Shown: positions 18,444 through 26,317 of the stretch, piece by piece | Layout: every line of letters starts with the position of its first letter | How positions within the stretch are numbered: position 1 is the stretch's first letter | Assembly: GCA_048497495.1 (NCBI GenBank) | Contig: JAFHCF010000102.1 | Coordinates: 1 to 54,636 of the forward strand | Direction of reading: 5' to 3' | From: JAFHCF01 sp048497495 | GTDB taxonomy: Bacteria; Pseudomonadota; Alphaproteobacteria; Rhizobiales; Ancalomicrobiaceae | Length of the DNA stretch: 54,636 nucleotides | Position numbers and translations under genes: made by a program | Notes under the pieces: model-generated | Database searches by the model: none | Told to the model about the DNA's origin: nothing | Seen by the model: only the letters and a program-made list of their open reading frames with translations

Positions 18444-18899
18444 ATGCGCAAAATCGATCGTCGTCAGGCTCTGGTGACCGCCGCCGGTGCCGCCGTCCTC
18501 GCCGCGGTGTCCTTCGCCGTCGCGCCGGCGCTCGCCGCCAACGACACCGCCGAGGTGGTGAAGGCCTTTCTCGCCGGCAAGGAACCGGCGAAGGGCAAGT
18601 TGACGGTCGAACTGCCGGAGATCGCCGACAACGGCAACACCGTGCCGCTCGCCTTCACCGTCGACAGTCCGATGACCGAGGCTTCGCACGTCACCGAAGT
18701 GGTGGTTCTGGGCGAGGCCAACCCGACCTCGAACATCGCCAAGTTTCGCTTCACCCCGTCGTCGGGCAAGGTCGACATCACCCTGCGCGTCCGCCTCTCG
18801 GCGACCCAGAACGTCTTCGTCCTCGCCAAGACCAACGACGGCGCCGTCTACATGGAAAAGAAGCTGGTCAAGGTGACGATCGCCGGCTGCGGCGGCTGA
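18444..18899 (+). CDS. soxY: Thiosulfate-oxidation carrier protein SoxY
   Basis: The 151-residue precursor begins with a twin-arginine signal (IDRRQALVTAAGAAVLAAV) and ends in AGCGG, the mobile C-terminal arm whose cysteine carries sulfane and thiosulfonate groups in the Sox cycle. Intermediate blocks GKLTVELPEIADNGNTVPL and DSPMTEASHV are typical SoxY. With SoxZ it forms the SoxYZ carrier. AGAAGGA precedes ATG 18444. It is a single-gene unit divergent from fccABs; soxA, soxX, soxB and soxCD are absent from the window, so it may work with FccAB or with Sox enzymes encoded elsewhere. Confidence 0.92.
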   Translation: MRKIDRRQALVTAAGAAVLAAVSFAVAPALAANDTAEVVKAFLAGKEPAKGKLTVELPEIADNGNTVPLAFTVDSPMTEASHVTEVVVLGEANPTSNIAKFRFTPSSGKVDITLRVRLSATQNVFVLAKTNDGAVYMEKKLVKVTIAGCGG

Positions 18900-19451
18900 G
18901 GCCGCTCGATCTCGGCCCGGTCGTCCGACCGCGCGCCCCGCCGGACGCTTCGCGCAAGTGGCCGCCGCGGGTCGGGAACCCCGAACCGATGCTTGCCGCG
19001 GGAAGACCCATTCCCTCTCATGACGCTCCGTCCCCACCGCATCCGCAAGGACGATGCCGAGATCCGTATGCGATGCGACCGGCCGAAGCAGCGCCGCGAA
19101 CTCGGGTTCGGGTGGTCTTGTTCGCGGTCAGTAGCCCGACTGATCGACGCCCCCGCCCACCCGGCGGGGGTTGTCGTTCGTCAGATCGACGGATCGTCCA
19201 CCCGCATCGAGGCGGATCAGAATTCCGCGCAGGGCAATGCGTACCAGCGAAGTGGCCTCGAGAGATATTTGCGCAGGTCCGACGCCGAATCCGGTACCGA
19301 ATGGGTCTCTTGGTCACGGGCCGGGATGGTGGGCGGCACAACCCCTTGACAGTCCCGCGCTACTCGCCGCGACCGTCACAAATCGAAATTCATCGATAAA
19401 AACAAGAATTTGTGGCGGTGGACGCAGTCGAGCGCGAACCGGTCTCTGAAA
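18900..19451. other. Gene-poor stretch, nothing recognised
   Basis: About 550 bp downstream of soxY with no convincing gene. Several short frames are open on both strands, but none has a ribosome site or familiar motif. It borders a scar with mobile-element remnants. Confidence 0.5.
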
Positions 19452-19631
19452 TTCCCTGTTTGCAGGGAAAATACAGGGAAATTTGGCGCTTTGCGGCAAG
19501 ATCCGCCTCGTCGATGCCGGAAATCTCGCGTATCGACAGATGCTTATGGCGGAATTCCCTGCCAGACAAAACAGGGAATTTCGAACGCGCTGCAGGGAAT
19601 TCGGTTCTCGTTGGGAGGCGGGAACAGGGAA
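19452..19631. repeat. Cluster of CAGGGAA/TTCCCTG heptamers
   Basis: Seven copies of one heptamer occur in 180 bp: TTCCCTG at 19452 and 19555, and CAGGGAA at 19463, 19474, 19572, 19593 and 19625. The spacing is irregular and orientation mixed, so it is neither a simple tandem repeat nor a CRISPR. Similar CAGGGAATT-rich stretches are, as I recall, found near insertion sequences in alphaproteobacterial genomes. Function unknown. Confidence 0.6.
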
Positions 19632-19647
19632 GCTGGATGCGGTGGCG

Positions 19648-19999
19648 ATATGCCTGTCGGCAGGGGTTGATCCAGAGTTTGACGCTGATGCGCCGGGCGG
19701 GCAACGGTCGATCGGCGGAGCTGGTCGGGATTGCGCAGCCGGTCGTCCGTTGCGGTGAAGGTCGATGCGAAGGCGCTCGGCGTGAGGTAGCCGAGCGCGG
19801 AATGCGGGCGGTGATCGTTGTAGTCGTCGACCCAACGGGCGCGTGCCGACTGGGCATGGTCGAGGTCGCGGAACAGCGTCTCGTTGAGGAGTTCGTCGCG
19901 CATCCGCCCGTTGAAGGCCTCGCAGAAGCCGTTCTGCACCGGACGACCAGGCGCGATGTAGTGCCACTCGACGGCGCTCTGTCGCGCCCACAGTAGGAT
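19648..19999 (-). pseudogene. IS3-family transposase (OrfB) C-terminal remnant
   Basis: The translated fragment has the end of an IS3 integrase core: AVEWHYIAPGRPVQNGFCEA, FNGRMRDELLNE, DDYNDHRPHSALGYLTP and the tail RLRNPDQLRRSTVA. The Glu in GFCEAFNG is the last catalytic residue of the DDE triad; both Asp residues and the whole N-terminal two thirds are missing. Homology starts abruptly at about 19999, inside sequence of another origin. No terminal repeat was identified, so this is a dead fragment of an insertion sequence, not a mobile copy. Confidence 0.8.
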
Positions 20000-20234
20000 C
20001 CTCGATCTTGGGTCCGTCCTCGAGCAGTCGCAGTGTGACGATCTGGATCGGCAGCCGCGCAGCCAAAGCTTTGGCCTTGAGCGCATGTCGCAGATCCCGT
20101 TCGAGGAAGTCGGCCTCGATTTCGTCGAGCAAGTCGAAAATCCGACGACTTGCCACGCCGATCGACCCGGGTCTCCTTGTCGATTTGGCGACATCGGTCG
20201 AGGTCTTGGCGCAGAGACGGGCTTCGATCGTCAT
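19995..20234 (-). pseudogene. Possible fragment of a prokaryotic Argonaute PIWI domain
   Basis: In one frame this segment reads RRIFDLLDEIEADFLERDLR, then HALKAKALAARLPIQIVTLR and LLEDGPKIEDP, where it meets the IS3 remnant. The order acidic helix, LKAKA, short linker, (I/L)P(I/T)Q(I/L)(V/I), then TL...EDP resembles the part of prokaryotic Argonautes before the WN...YYKA.G..PW block, which is absent here. There is no full gene on either side. The match is by memory of the family pattern and could be chance. The flanking histidine phosphatase ends about 110 bp upstream. Confidence 0.35.
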
Positions 20235-20341
20235 TTCGAGCCGACGTGAGATTTCCGGGCCGGTCGGCGTTCGGACGCGTCGATTCCATCGGAAGCCGCG
20301 GAGCCGATCGGCGGCGCCGAACCACGATCGGCCACCGATGT

Positions 20342-20992
20342 TCATCGGCCGTTGCGAGATCGACACGCCGATCCCCGCCATTCGGCGACCGCCTCCGGAC
20401 CGGCGTCGAGGAGACGGACCACCGGCTCGCCGTGACGCCATTCGACCACGTCGACGCAGCCGGGATCCTTGGCGAGGCAGAACAGCTTGGCCGCCGGCAT
20501 GCCGAGGACATGGCAGAGCAGCAGCCGGTTGACCCCGGCGTGGCCGGCGACGGCGATGCGGGTCTCGCCGGCGGCATCGGTCATCTCCCGCCATGCCGGC
20601 AGGATGCGGGCGAGGACGTCGGCGAAACTCTCCCCACCCGGCGGGCGGAAGCCCAGGATGTCACGACCGCGCGCCGCGTGATCCTCGGGCCGAGTCGCGG
20701 CGACGACGGCGCGATCCAGTCCCTCCCAGGCGCCCATGTCGATCTCTCGCAGTCGTGGGTCGACCACGATCGGAATGGCGCGACCGGCCGCCAGAATCTC
20801 GGCGGTCCGCCGCGAGCGCACGAGGTCGCTGCACCAGATCGCCGCGAAGGGCGGGGCCTCGGCATAGACGGCGACGAGCGCCTCGATCTGGGCGATGCCG
20901 GCCGCACTCATCGGCAGGTCGGTGCGGCCGATGTAGCGATGGACGCCGTCGTCGACGACGGTGCCGTGGCGGATCAGGTGGACGCTGCGCAT
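20342..20992 (-). CDS. Histidine phosphatase family protein (Mop-associated cluster)
   Basis: The 216-residue protein has the phosphohistidine motif LIRHGT at the N-terminus, a second catalytic block REIDMGAWEGLD, and the late AGHAGVNRLLL, so both catalytic histidines are present. It resembles CobC/alpha-ribazole phosphatase-like enzymes, but the substrate is unknown. It is the last gene of the long minus-strand operon and overlaps the AMP-ligase gene by 19 bp. GGGAGG precedes ATG 20992. In Desulfovibrio a phosphatase of this type also accompanies the Mop-associated genes, as I recall. Confidence 0.8.
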   Translation of the reverse strand: MRSVHLIRHGTVVDDGVHRYIGRTDLPMSAAGIAQIEALVAVYAEAPPFAAIWCSDLVRSRRTAEILAAGRAIPIVVDPRLREIDMGAWEGLDRAVVAATRPEDHAARGRDILGFRPPGGESFADVLARILPAWREMTDAAGETRIAVAGHAGVNRLLLCHVLGMPAAKLFCLAKDPGCVDVVEWRHGEPVVRLLDAGPEAVAEWRGSACRSRNGR

Positions 20993-22308
20993 GGCGCCGC
21001 CTCCCGGGTCAATCGACGCTTGCCGACGCGCGGAGGGATCGCCGCCTCGCCGTGGGTCACGGCGAGCCGCAACTCGTTCGAGCGCAAGGCCGCGCCGAGT
21101 GCGGGATCGACGGCGACCGCATGGCGGACGGCCTCGATGGCGGCCGGTCCGCCTCGCCCCGGCGGGGGCGCGACCACGAGGCGCAAGGTCGGCGGGTCGC
21201 CGTCGAAGACGACGGCATCGAAGTCGCCGACCGGCTCGAGGTCCAACAGGATCTCGTCGAGCTGCGGCATCGACAGGCGCAGCCCGTCGGCGAGGACGAC
21301 ATCGCCGTCGAGGCGGCCGTCGAGCCCGTCGAGACGCAGCAGCCGCGAACCGCAGGCGCAAGGCGCGTCAATGAGGCGGCCACGGTCGCCGGTGCGGTAG
21401 CGCAGCAGCGGCAGGGCGCGGCGACCGAGCGTGGTGATGACGATCTCGCCGCTCTCGCCGAAGGCGAGCGGCGCGCCGCTCACGGGATCGACCACCTCGA
21501 CCAGCAGATCGGCCTCGCGGATGTGACGGCCGGCATGGGCGGCGCATTCGACGGCGCCGCCGTAGCCGGTCTCGGTCATGCCCCAGTGGTCGTGGACGGC
21601 GCAGCCCCAGGCTCCCTCCAGGCCGCGACGCAGGCTCGCCGCCGCATGGTCGGAACTGACCAGCACGGCGCGCAGACGGATCGGCGCGCCACCGTCGCAG
21701 GCCGACACCCGGGCGGCGGCGAGGAGGCGCACCGGCGGACCGGCGGCGATCGTCGCGCCGGTGGCGCGGATGAAGTCGGCGAGATCACGCGGAGTGGCGT
21801 CGGCCGGGGCGATCAGCGGCGCGGCGCCGAGACGCCGCAGCGCCGCGGCGAGGCCGTCACCGACGCCGCCGGGCCGGTCGGCGGGAAAAGCGATGGCGAC
21901 GCGGTCGCGCGGCCGGGTGAACAGCGCCATGCCGTGATGGAAGAAGTCGAGCGTCGCCTCGCGATCGTCGCCCGAGAAACACACCCGCTTCGGCGGACCG
22001 CTGGTGCCCGACGTCGGCAGCGTCACGAAGCGCTCGATCTCGGCCTGCGACGCGGCGGCGAGCGGCGGGTCGGCGCGAACGAGGTCTGCGGCGGTGGTGA
22101 AGGGTAGGCGCGCGAGATCGGCGCGCGAGCGGATCGCCCCGGTCGGCCAGTCGCGACGCGCCCGATAGAACGGGCTGCGGGTCCGGGCGTGATCGATCGC
22201 CGTCGCCAGTCGAGCGAACTGCAGCGCTTCCAGCGCGGCGCGATCGAAGTCGGGCGCGAGCCCGTGGCGCATCGCCAGCCAGTCGTCGAGCCTGCCGGTG
22301 GCGCTCAC
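20974..22308 (-). CDS. AMP-dependent CoA ligase-like protein (DVU_1553 type)
   Basis: The 444-residue protein belongs to the adenylate-forming (phenylacetate-CoA ligase-like) family. It has the phosphate-binding loop LPTSGTSGPPKR, the motif WGMTETGYGG, and YRTGDRG with a following CACGSRL. The usual C-terminal swivel domain is short. It would activate a carboxylic acid as acyl-AMP; the acid is unknown. GTG 22308 is chosen because it overlaps the radical SAM stop in GTGA; an ATG 12 codons inside is possible. Neighbours tie it to the Mop-associated biosynthetic set. Confidence 0.8.
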   Translation of the reverse strand: MSATGRLDDWLAMRHGLAPDFDRAALEALQFARLATAIDHARTRSPFYRARRDWPTGAIRSRADLARLPFTTAADLVRADPPLAAASQAEIERFVTLPTSGTSGPPKRVCFSGDDREATLDFFHHGMALFTRPRDRVAIAFPADRPGGVGDGLAAALRRLGAAPLIAPADATPRDLADFIRATGATIAAGPPVRLLAAARVSACDGGAPIRLRAVLVSSDHAAASLRRGLEGAWGCAVHDHWGMTETGYGGAVECAAHAGRHIREADLLVEVVDPVSGAPLAFGESGEIVITTLGRRALPLLRYRTGDRGRLIDAPCACGSRLLRLDGLDGRLDGDVVLADGLRLSMPQLDEILLDLEPVGDFDAVVFDGDPPTLRLVVAPPPGRGGPAAIEAVRHAVAVDPALGAALRSNELRLAVTHGEAAIPPRVGKRRLTREAAPCAAST

Positions 22309-23750
22309 GTCGCGGCCTCCGCGGTGACAACCGGCGGCCGGTAGAGCGAACGGCCGTCGCGGTCGGTCAGATTGTAGGCGCAGAACGGGATCACCCGGCG
22401 GTCCGGCGCCACCACGTGGATATGGCACTGGCGCAGCCGGTCGAGATCGAGGGTCCAGGCATCCTGGAACGCCATGCCGGACAGACCGAGGGTCCGCTCT
22501 CGGGTCGCGAGGAAGAGGTCGAAGGCGTCGGGGGCGCTCGCCGCGTCCGGGCTCGCCGTTCGCGTCCATTGGCCGGCGACGTAGCGCCGCGCCCGGTCGA
22601 CGTCGGGGCTCGGGCGGGTCGAGCCGCAGCATTCGACCACCGCCGTCTCCGCCCCGCCGCAGCACGAAGAGGTGGACTGCGCCGCCGCCGTCTCGGCCGG
22701 CACGCCGCAACACGACGCCGTGGCACCGGTCGGGCGCAAGTGCCCTGCTTGGTCGACGGCGAAGCGGCCGCTGAAGGAGCAATAGGGGTTCTCGGCCGAC
22801 CCGGGATTGAAGTCGGAGAACAGGATGCTGCCGCCGGCATGGGCGACCAGCGCTTCCATCACCTCGGGCAGGGTGATGCGGTCGGCGGCGGTCGGCTCGC
22901 TCGGGTAGCGGCCGAAATGGGAGACCGGTTGGAAATGGACTGCCCGCACCGTCGGCATGCGGGCGACGGCGTAGTCGACGATCGCGCCGATCTGGTGGTC
23001 GTTGACCCCGGGCACGACGGTCGGCACCAGCACCACGCCGAGCCCGGCCTCGCCGCAGTTGTGGATCGCCAGATCCTTGAGGCGTGCGAGCTTGGCCCCG
23101 CGCAGCGCCCGATGGACCGCATCGTCGACGCCGTCGAACTGGAGGAAGACGCAGTCGAGGCCGGCCTCGGCGAGGGCGGCGGCATAGGACGGCTCCTTGG
23201 CAAGGCGCACACCGTTGGTGTTGACCTGGACGAAGTCGAAGCCGCGAGCGCGGACCAGCCGGACGATGTCGGGGAGGTCGTCGCGCACCGTCGGTTCGCC
23301 GCCGGAGAGTTGGATGTGCACCCGCCCACCGCCCTCGGCGAGGACGTCGAGCCAACGGCCGATCTCGTCGAGCGCGGCGTCGGAGCCGTGGCGGCCGGCG
23401 GAGGCGAAACACACCGGACAGGCGAGATCGCAGCGCGAGGTGATCTCGAGCAGGACGCAGCAACTCTGCTGGCGGTGATCGGGACACAGGCCGCAGTCGT
23501 GCGGACAGCCGCGCTCGACGGCGGTCGTCGTCACCGGCGGACGGGAATAGGCCCGGGCGGCGGCGCCCCAGGCGATGTAGGAGGCGAGGCCGCGCCACAC
23601 CGGGGTGGAGAAGCGGCCGTGTTCGGGACAGGTCTTGACCAGATGCACGGTGTCGCCGATCGCCCAGCGCTCGGCGGGAAGCGTGGCGAGGCAGACCGGG
23701 CAGACGCTCTCGGTGTCGGCGAGCTTCAATCGGCTTTCGCAGCAGGTCAT
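22305..23750 (-). CDS. Radical SAM protein, Mop-associated (TrsS-like)
   Basis: The 481-residue enzyme has an N-terminal zinc-ribbon-like part (CPVCLATLP ... CPEHGRF), a CPHDCGLC pair, and the radical SAM signature RCDLACPVC (CxxxCxxC). After the barrel, NPGSAENPYCSF resembles tetraether-synthase-type (MJ0619-like) radical SAM proteins. The C-terminal third carries three double-cysteine motifs, SCCGV, SCCGG and ECCGS; relatives sometimes have selenocysteine in such positions, but here all are ordinary codons. I believe NCBI names this group TrsS, from memory. Substrate unknown. A decayed partial copy lies at 12858-13056. Confidence 0.78.
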   Translation of the reverse strand: MTCCESRLKLADTESVCPVCLATLPAERWAIGDTVHLVKTCPEHGRFSTPVWRGLASYIAWGAAARAYSRPPVTTTAVERGCPHDCGLCPDHRQQSCCVLLEITSRCDLACPVCFASAGRHGSDAALDEIGRWLDVLAEGGGRVHIQLSGGEPTVRDDLPDIVRLVRARGFDFVQVNTNGVRLAKEPSYAAALAEAGLDCVFLQFDGVDDAVHRALRGAKLARLKDLAIHNCGEAGLGVVLVPTVVPGVNDHQIGAIVDYAVARMPTVRAVHFQPVSHFGRYPSEPTAADRITLPEVMEALVAHAGGSILFSDFNPGSAENPYCSFSGRFAVDQAGHLRPTGATASCCGVPAETAAAQSTSSCCGGAETAVVECCGSTRPSPDVDRARRYVAGQWTRTASPDAASAPDAFDLFLATRERTLGLSGMAFQDAWTLDLDRLRQCHIHVVAPDRRVIPFCAYNLTDRDGRSLYRPPVVTAEAAT

Positions 23751-24919
23751 CGCATGATCCTCACGTCGACGAAGGAATTCACCACCCGCTCGGCGACCGG
23801 TTCGGCCAGCGGCACGCCGATGCGCGCCTCCACCTCGTGGAGTATGGCTTCCGCGGCGGCGCGACGACGGCGGGATCCGGCGAGGGCCGCGGGATCGTCT
23901 CGGAAACGCCGCTCGGCAGCGGCGAAACGCTCGGCGAGCGTCACGCGGCGGTCATCGACGACGAGTTTGTCGGCGAGATGGACGACGGCCGCTTCGTCAA
24001 TCGGATCGCCCTCGACGAAGTCGATCGCCATGTGGTGGCCGACGACGGCGGACACGGCGGGAAAGCCGAGGTCGCGCAACAGCGCGGCGCCGATCTCGGC
24101 ATGGTGGGGATGGCCCTTGGCGGCGTCGTGGACGAGGGCGCCGGCTCGCACCAGGTCGAGATCGAGCGGCACGCCGATGGCGATCAGCCGTTCCGCCACA
24201 ACGGTGGCGAGGCCGGCGACGGCGCGGCAATGTCGGGCGATCCGGTAGGCGACGGCCTGCCCCTCGAGGATGGCCTCGCATTCCTCCGGCTCCGGCACAT
24301 GGCGATGCGGGAGCGCGGCGGCGAGCCGCGCGTGGTCGGCCGGGTGATCCATGTCGTGGAGGCAGGCGCGATCGACGACGCGGATCTCGGCCGCCTCGGC
24401 GTCGTGACGGTCGAGCAGCGCCTTGAGCCCACCCTCGCCGGCGCCCGAGCCGATCTCGGCGAAGAGGCCGCGCGGCAGGAACGGCGGATGGCCGCGCTCG
24501 CCGCGAAAGGTCGGATGAACGATGGTCGCCCAGGCACGCCCGGCATCGGCGATCAGGGCGAAGGTCGCGGCGCGCACCAATGGCACGTCGACCGGCAACA
24601 GCAGCGTGCCTTCGACCGCCTCGGGCAAGGAGGCGACGCCGGCCCGAACACTCGAATACATCCCGAGGTCGTAGTCGGGATTGTCGACGACGATCGCGCC
24701 GGTGCGCGCCACCACCCGCGCCACGTCGCCGCCACGGTGGCCGACGACCACGTGGATCGGTGCGATGCCGGCGGCCTGAAGCGTGGCGACGACATGTTCG
24801 ATCACGCTCACCCCGGCGAAGGGCAGCAGCGGCTTCAGGGCGCCCATGCGGCTCGATCGACCGGCGGCGAGGACGACGGCGGCGACGATCGGGCGTGCGG
24901 CGGCGAGGGTGGCGCTCAT
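23747..24919 (-). CDS. MobA/MocA-like NTP transferase fused to HD domain (DVU_1551 type)
   Basis: Residues 1-200 form a nucleotidyltransferase: LAAGRSSRMG, then KPLLPF, VVVGHRG, DNPDYDLGMYSSVRAG and LPVDVPLV, as in MocA, the CTP:molybdopterin cytidylyltransferase. Residues 215-390 form an HD phosphohydrolase-like domain with VHDAAKGHPHH and VGHHMAIDF. A MocA activity would supply the cytosine-dinucleotide molybdenum cofactor used by Mop-type enzymes, such as the one encoded upstream in the operon. What the HD domain cleaves is unknown. ATG 24919 overlaps the preceding stop in ATGA. Confidence 0.85.
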   Translation of the reverse strand: MSATLAAARPIVAAVVLAAGRSSRMGALKPLLPFAGVSVIEHVVATLQAAGIAPIHVVVGHRGGDVARVVARTGAIVVDNPDYDLGMYSSVRAGVASLPEAVEGTLLLPVDVPLVRAATFALIADAGRAWATIVHPTFRGERGHPPFLPRGLFAEIGSGAGEGGLKALLDRHDAEAAEIRVVDRACLHDMDHPADHARLAAALPHRHVPEPEECEAILEGQAVAYRIARHCRAVAGLATVVAERLIAIGVPLDLDLVRAGALVHDAAKGHPHHAEIGAALLRDLGFPAVSAVVGHHMAIDFVEGDPIDEAAVVHLADKLVVDDRRVTLAERFAAAERRFRDDPAALAGSRRRRAAAEAILHEVEARIGVPLAEPVAERVVNSFVDVRIMR

Positions 24920-25383
24920 GGCGCGGTCCTCGCCGGGTCGAGCGGCTCGGTCGGGTCGATGCCGTGGTCGACGAGAATGTCGTTCAGCCTCTCCCACACC
25001 TCGCCGATCAGCGCCGGGCAGCGCTCCTGCTTGAGGGCGGGATCGAACTTCATGATGTCGGCGCAGGCGATGCCGCCGAAACGCTCGCGCGCGGCGGCGT
25101 GGAACCAGCCGGTGAACTCGTCGAGGAGGGGCGCGAAACGCGGGTCGTCGGCCTCGTCCTCGCCGGCCCGGCCGGCATGGATCCCGAGGACGCAACAGCC
25201 GGCGGTGAGCGCCCCGCAATCGAAGCCCTGGCCCATGCCGAGCGCCAACCCGGACATCGCCCGCACCAGATCTGGGTCGTCGCGACCCTGCGTCTCGAGC
25301 GTCAGTTTCATCAGGATGTGGCTGCATTTGAGCCCGGCGAGCAGCATCTCGACGATGCGGAACGCGGTGTCGGGTGCGGTCAT
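24916..25383 (-). CDS. C-GCAxxG-C-C family protein (DVU_1555 type)
   Basis: The 155-residue protein has an early Cys in LLAGLKCSHILMKL, the core FDCGALTAGCCVLG and a late Cys in FGGIACADI, the pattern of the C-GCAxxG-C-C family of presumed metal- or Fe-S-binding redox proteins. It starts MTAPDTAFRIVEM at ATG 25383, overlapping the methyltransferase stop, and its own stop overlaps the NTP-transferase start. Function unknown; in the Desulfovibrio cluster the same protein accompanies the aldehyde oxidoreductase. Confidence 0.8.
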   Translation of the reverse strand: MTAPDTAFRIVEMLLAGLKCSHILMKLTLETQGRDDPDLVRAMSGLALGMGQGFDCGALTAGCCVLGIHAGRAGEDEADDPRFAPLLDEFTGWFHAAARERFGGIACADIMKFDPALKQERCPALIGEVWERLNDILVDHGIDPTEPLDPARTAP

Positions 25384-26105
25384 GATCTCACCTTCCGGGT
25401 CGCCGACGGCCGTTTGTCGGCGATCAGCACGAAATAGCCCGGCGCGGCCCGTCGGACGGCGTCGGCGTTGAGGCCGCAAGAGCCGCCCCACAGGGCTTCG
25501 AGCGAGCCGTATTCGAAGACGAAGCGGGCGACCCAGTTCTTCAGGACGTCGGAGCAGTCCTCGAACCATTCGATCTCGAACCCGGCCTCGGTCAGGTCAC
25601 GCGCCAGTCGGGTCCAGGTCACCATCGGCGACGGACAGGAGCCGGCGACGTTGCGGTCGGGACCGGCGGCGCGGCGATAGACGTCGCTGAGCGCCAACCG
25701 GCCGCCGTCGGCGAGCACCCGCCACCATTCCTTCAGCACCGCGTCGCGATCGGGCATGGTGGAGAGGCTGCATTCGGCCAGGATGCCGTCGACGCTCGCC
25801 GTGGCGAAGGGAAGCTCCGTCGCCTGGGCGAGGATGAAGACGCCGTCGCCGAGACGGCGGCGCGCCCGGTCGAGGGTCGCGGCCTCGTTGTCGACGCCGA
25901 CCCCCTGGATCTCGCGCCTGAGTAGCGCCTCGACGCCGGTTCCCTGGCCACAGCCGACGTCGATCACCAGGGCGCCGGGCTCGAAGCGGGCGAGGTCGAG
26001 CAGGGTCTCGGTCAGCGCCGGACCGCCGGGGCGCAGCGGTAGGCCGTCCGGGCCGCAGACGAGGCCGTCGCCGTAGTGGCCGGTCGGACCGTCTCGGGTG
26101 CCCAT
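25380..26105 (-). CDS. Class I SAM-dependent methyltransferase (DVU_1556 type)
   Basis: The 241-residue protein has the SAM-binding motif VIDVGCGQGTGVEALLRR, a post-I acidic end GVDNEAATLDRA and motif III-like VLADGGRLALSDVY. It resembles arsenite or UbiE-type methyltransferases. A Cys in FEDCSDVLKNW and one in WGGSCGLN may be functional but are not a clear metal site. Its start (ATG 26105) overlaps the stop of the small redox protein. The substrate is probably the unknown product of this cluster. From memory NCBI uses the symbol trsM for this group; not adopted here. Confidence 0.8.
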   Translation of the reverse strand: MGTRDGPTGHYGDGLVCGPDGLPLRPGGPALTETLLDLARFEPGALVIDVGCGQGTGVEALLRREIQGVGVDNEAATLDRARRRLGDGVFILAQATELPFATASVDGILAECSLSTMPDRDAVLKEWWRVLADGGRLALSDVYRRAAGPDRNVAGSCPSPMVTWTRLARDLTEAGFEIEWFEDCSDVLKNWVARFVFEYGSLEALWGGSCGLNADAVRRAAPGYFVLIADKRPSATRKVRS

Positions 26106-26317
26106 CACTTGTCCTCCAGTGCCTGCTCGACCTTGAGCATCTTGCCCGAGGCGAGATCTTCGGAGACGTAGACGAAACCGCATTTCGGGCAGCGCGGCAG
26201 ATCGACCGGGAAGCTCTGGCCGAGGTAGGAGGCTTCGATCTTGCCGGGCTCGAGGGCGACGCCGCAGGCGAGGCAGATCAGTTGTGCCATGGGGGCGGGC
26301 TGGACCTTGTCGGTCAT
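26105..26317 (-). CDS. Small two-CxxC redox protein (DVU_1557 type)
   Basis: The 70-residue protein has CLAC and CPKCGFVY, two CxxC pairs about 25 residues apart, which would form a rubredoxin- or zinc-ribbon-like metal knuckle. It ends in a helical tail. ATG 26317 overlaps the upstream stop by 4 bp and its stop overlaps the methyltransferase start. The metal (Fe or Zn) cannot be told from sequence. Its conserved place between the flavoprotein and methyltransferase suggests an electron-transfer or scaffold role in the same pathway. Confidence 0.78.
   Translation of the reverse strand: MTDKVQPAPMAQLICLACGVALEPGKIEASYLGQSFPVDLPRCPKCGFVYVSEDLASGKMLKVEQALEDK

Noticed and set aside
19648..19999. 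An intact, mobile IS3 element
   Set aside because: Only the C-terminal part of the transposase is present, two of three catalytic residues are missing, and no terminal inverted repeats were found.
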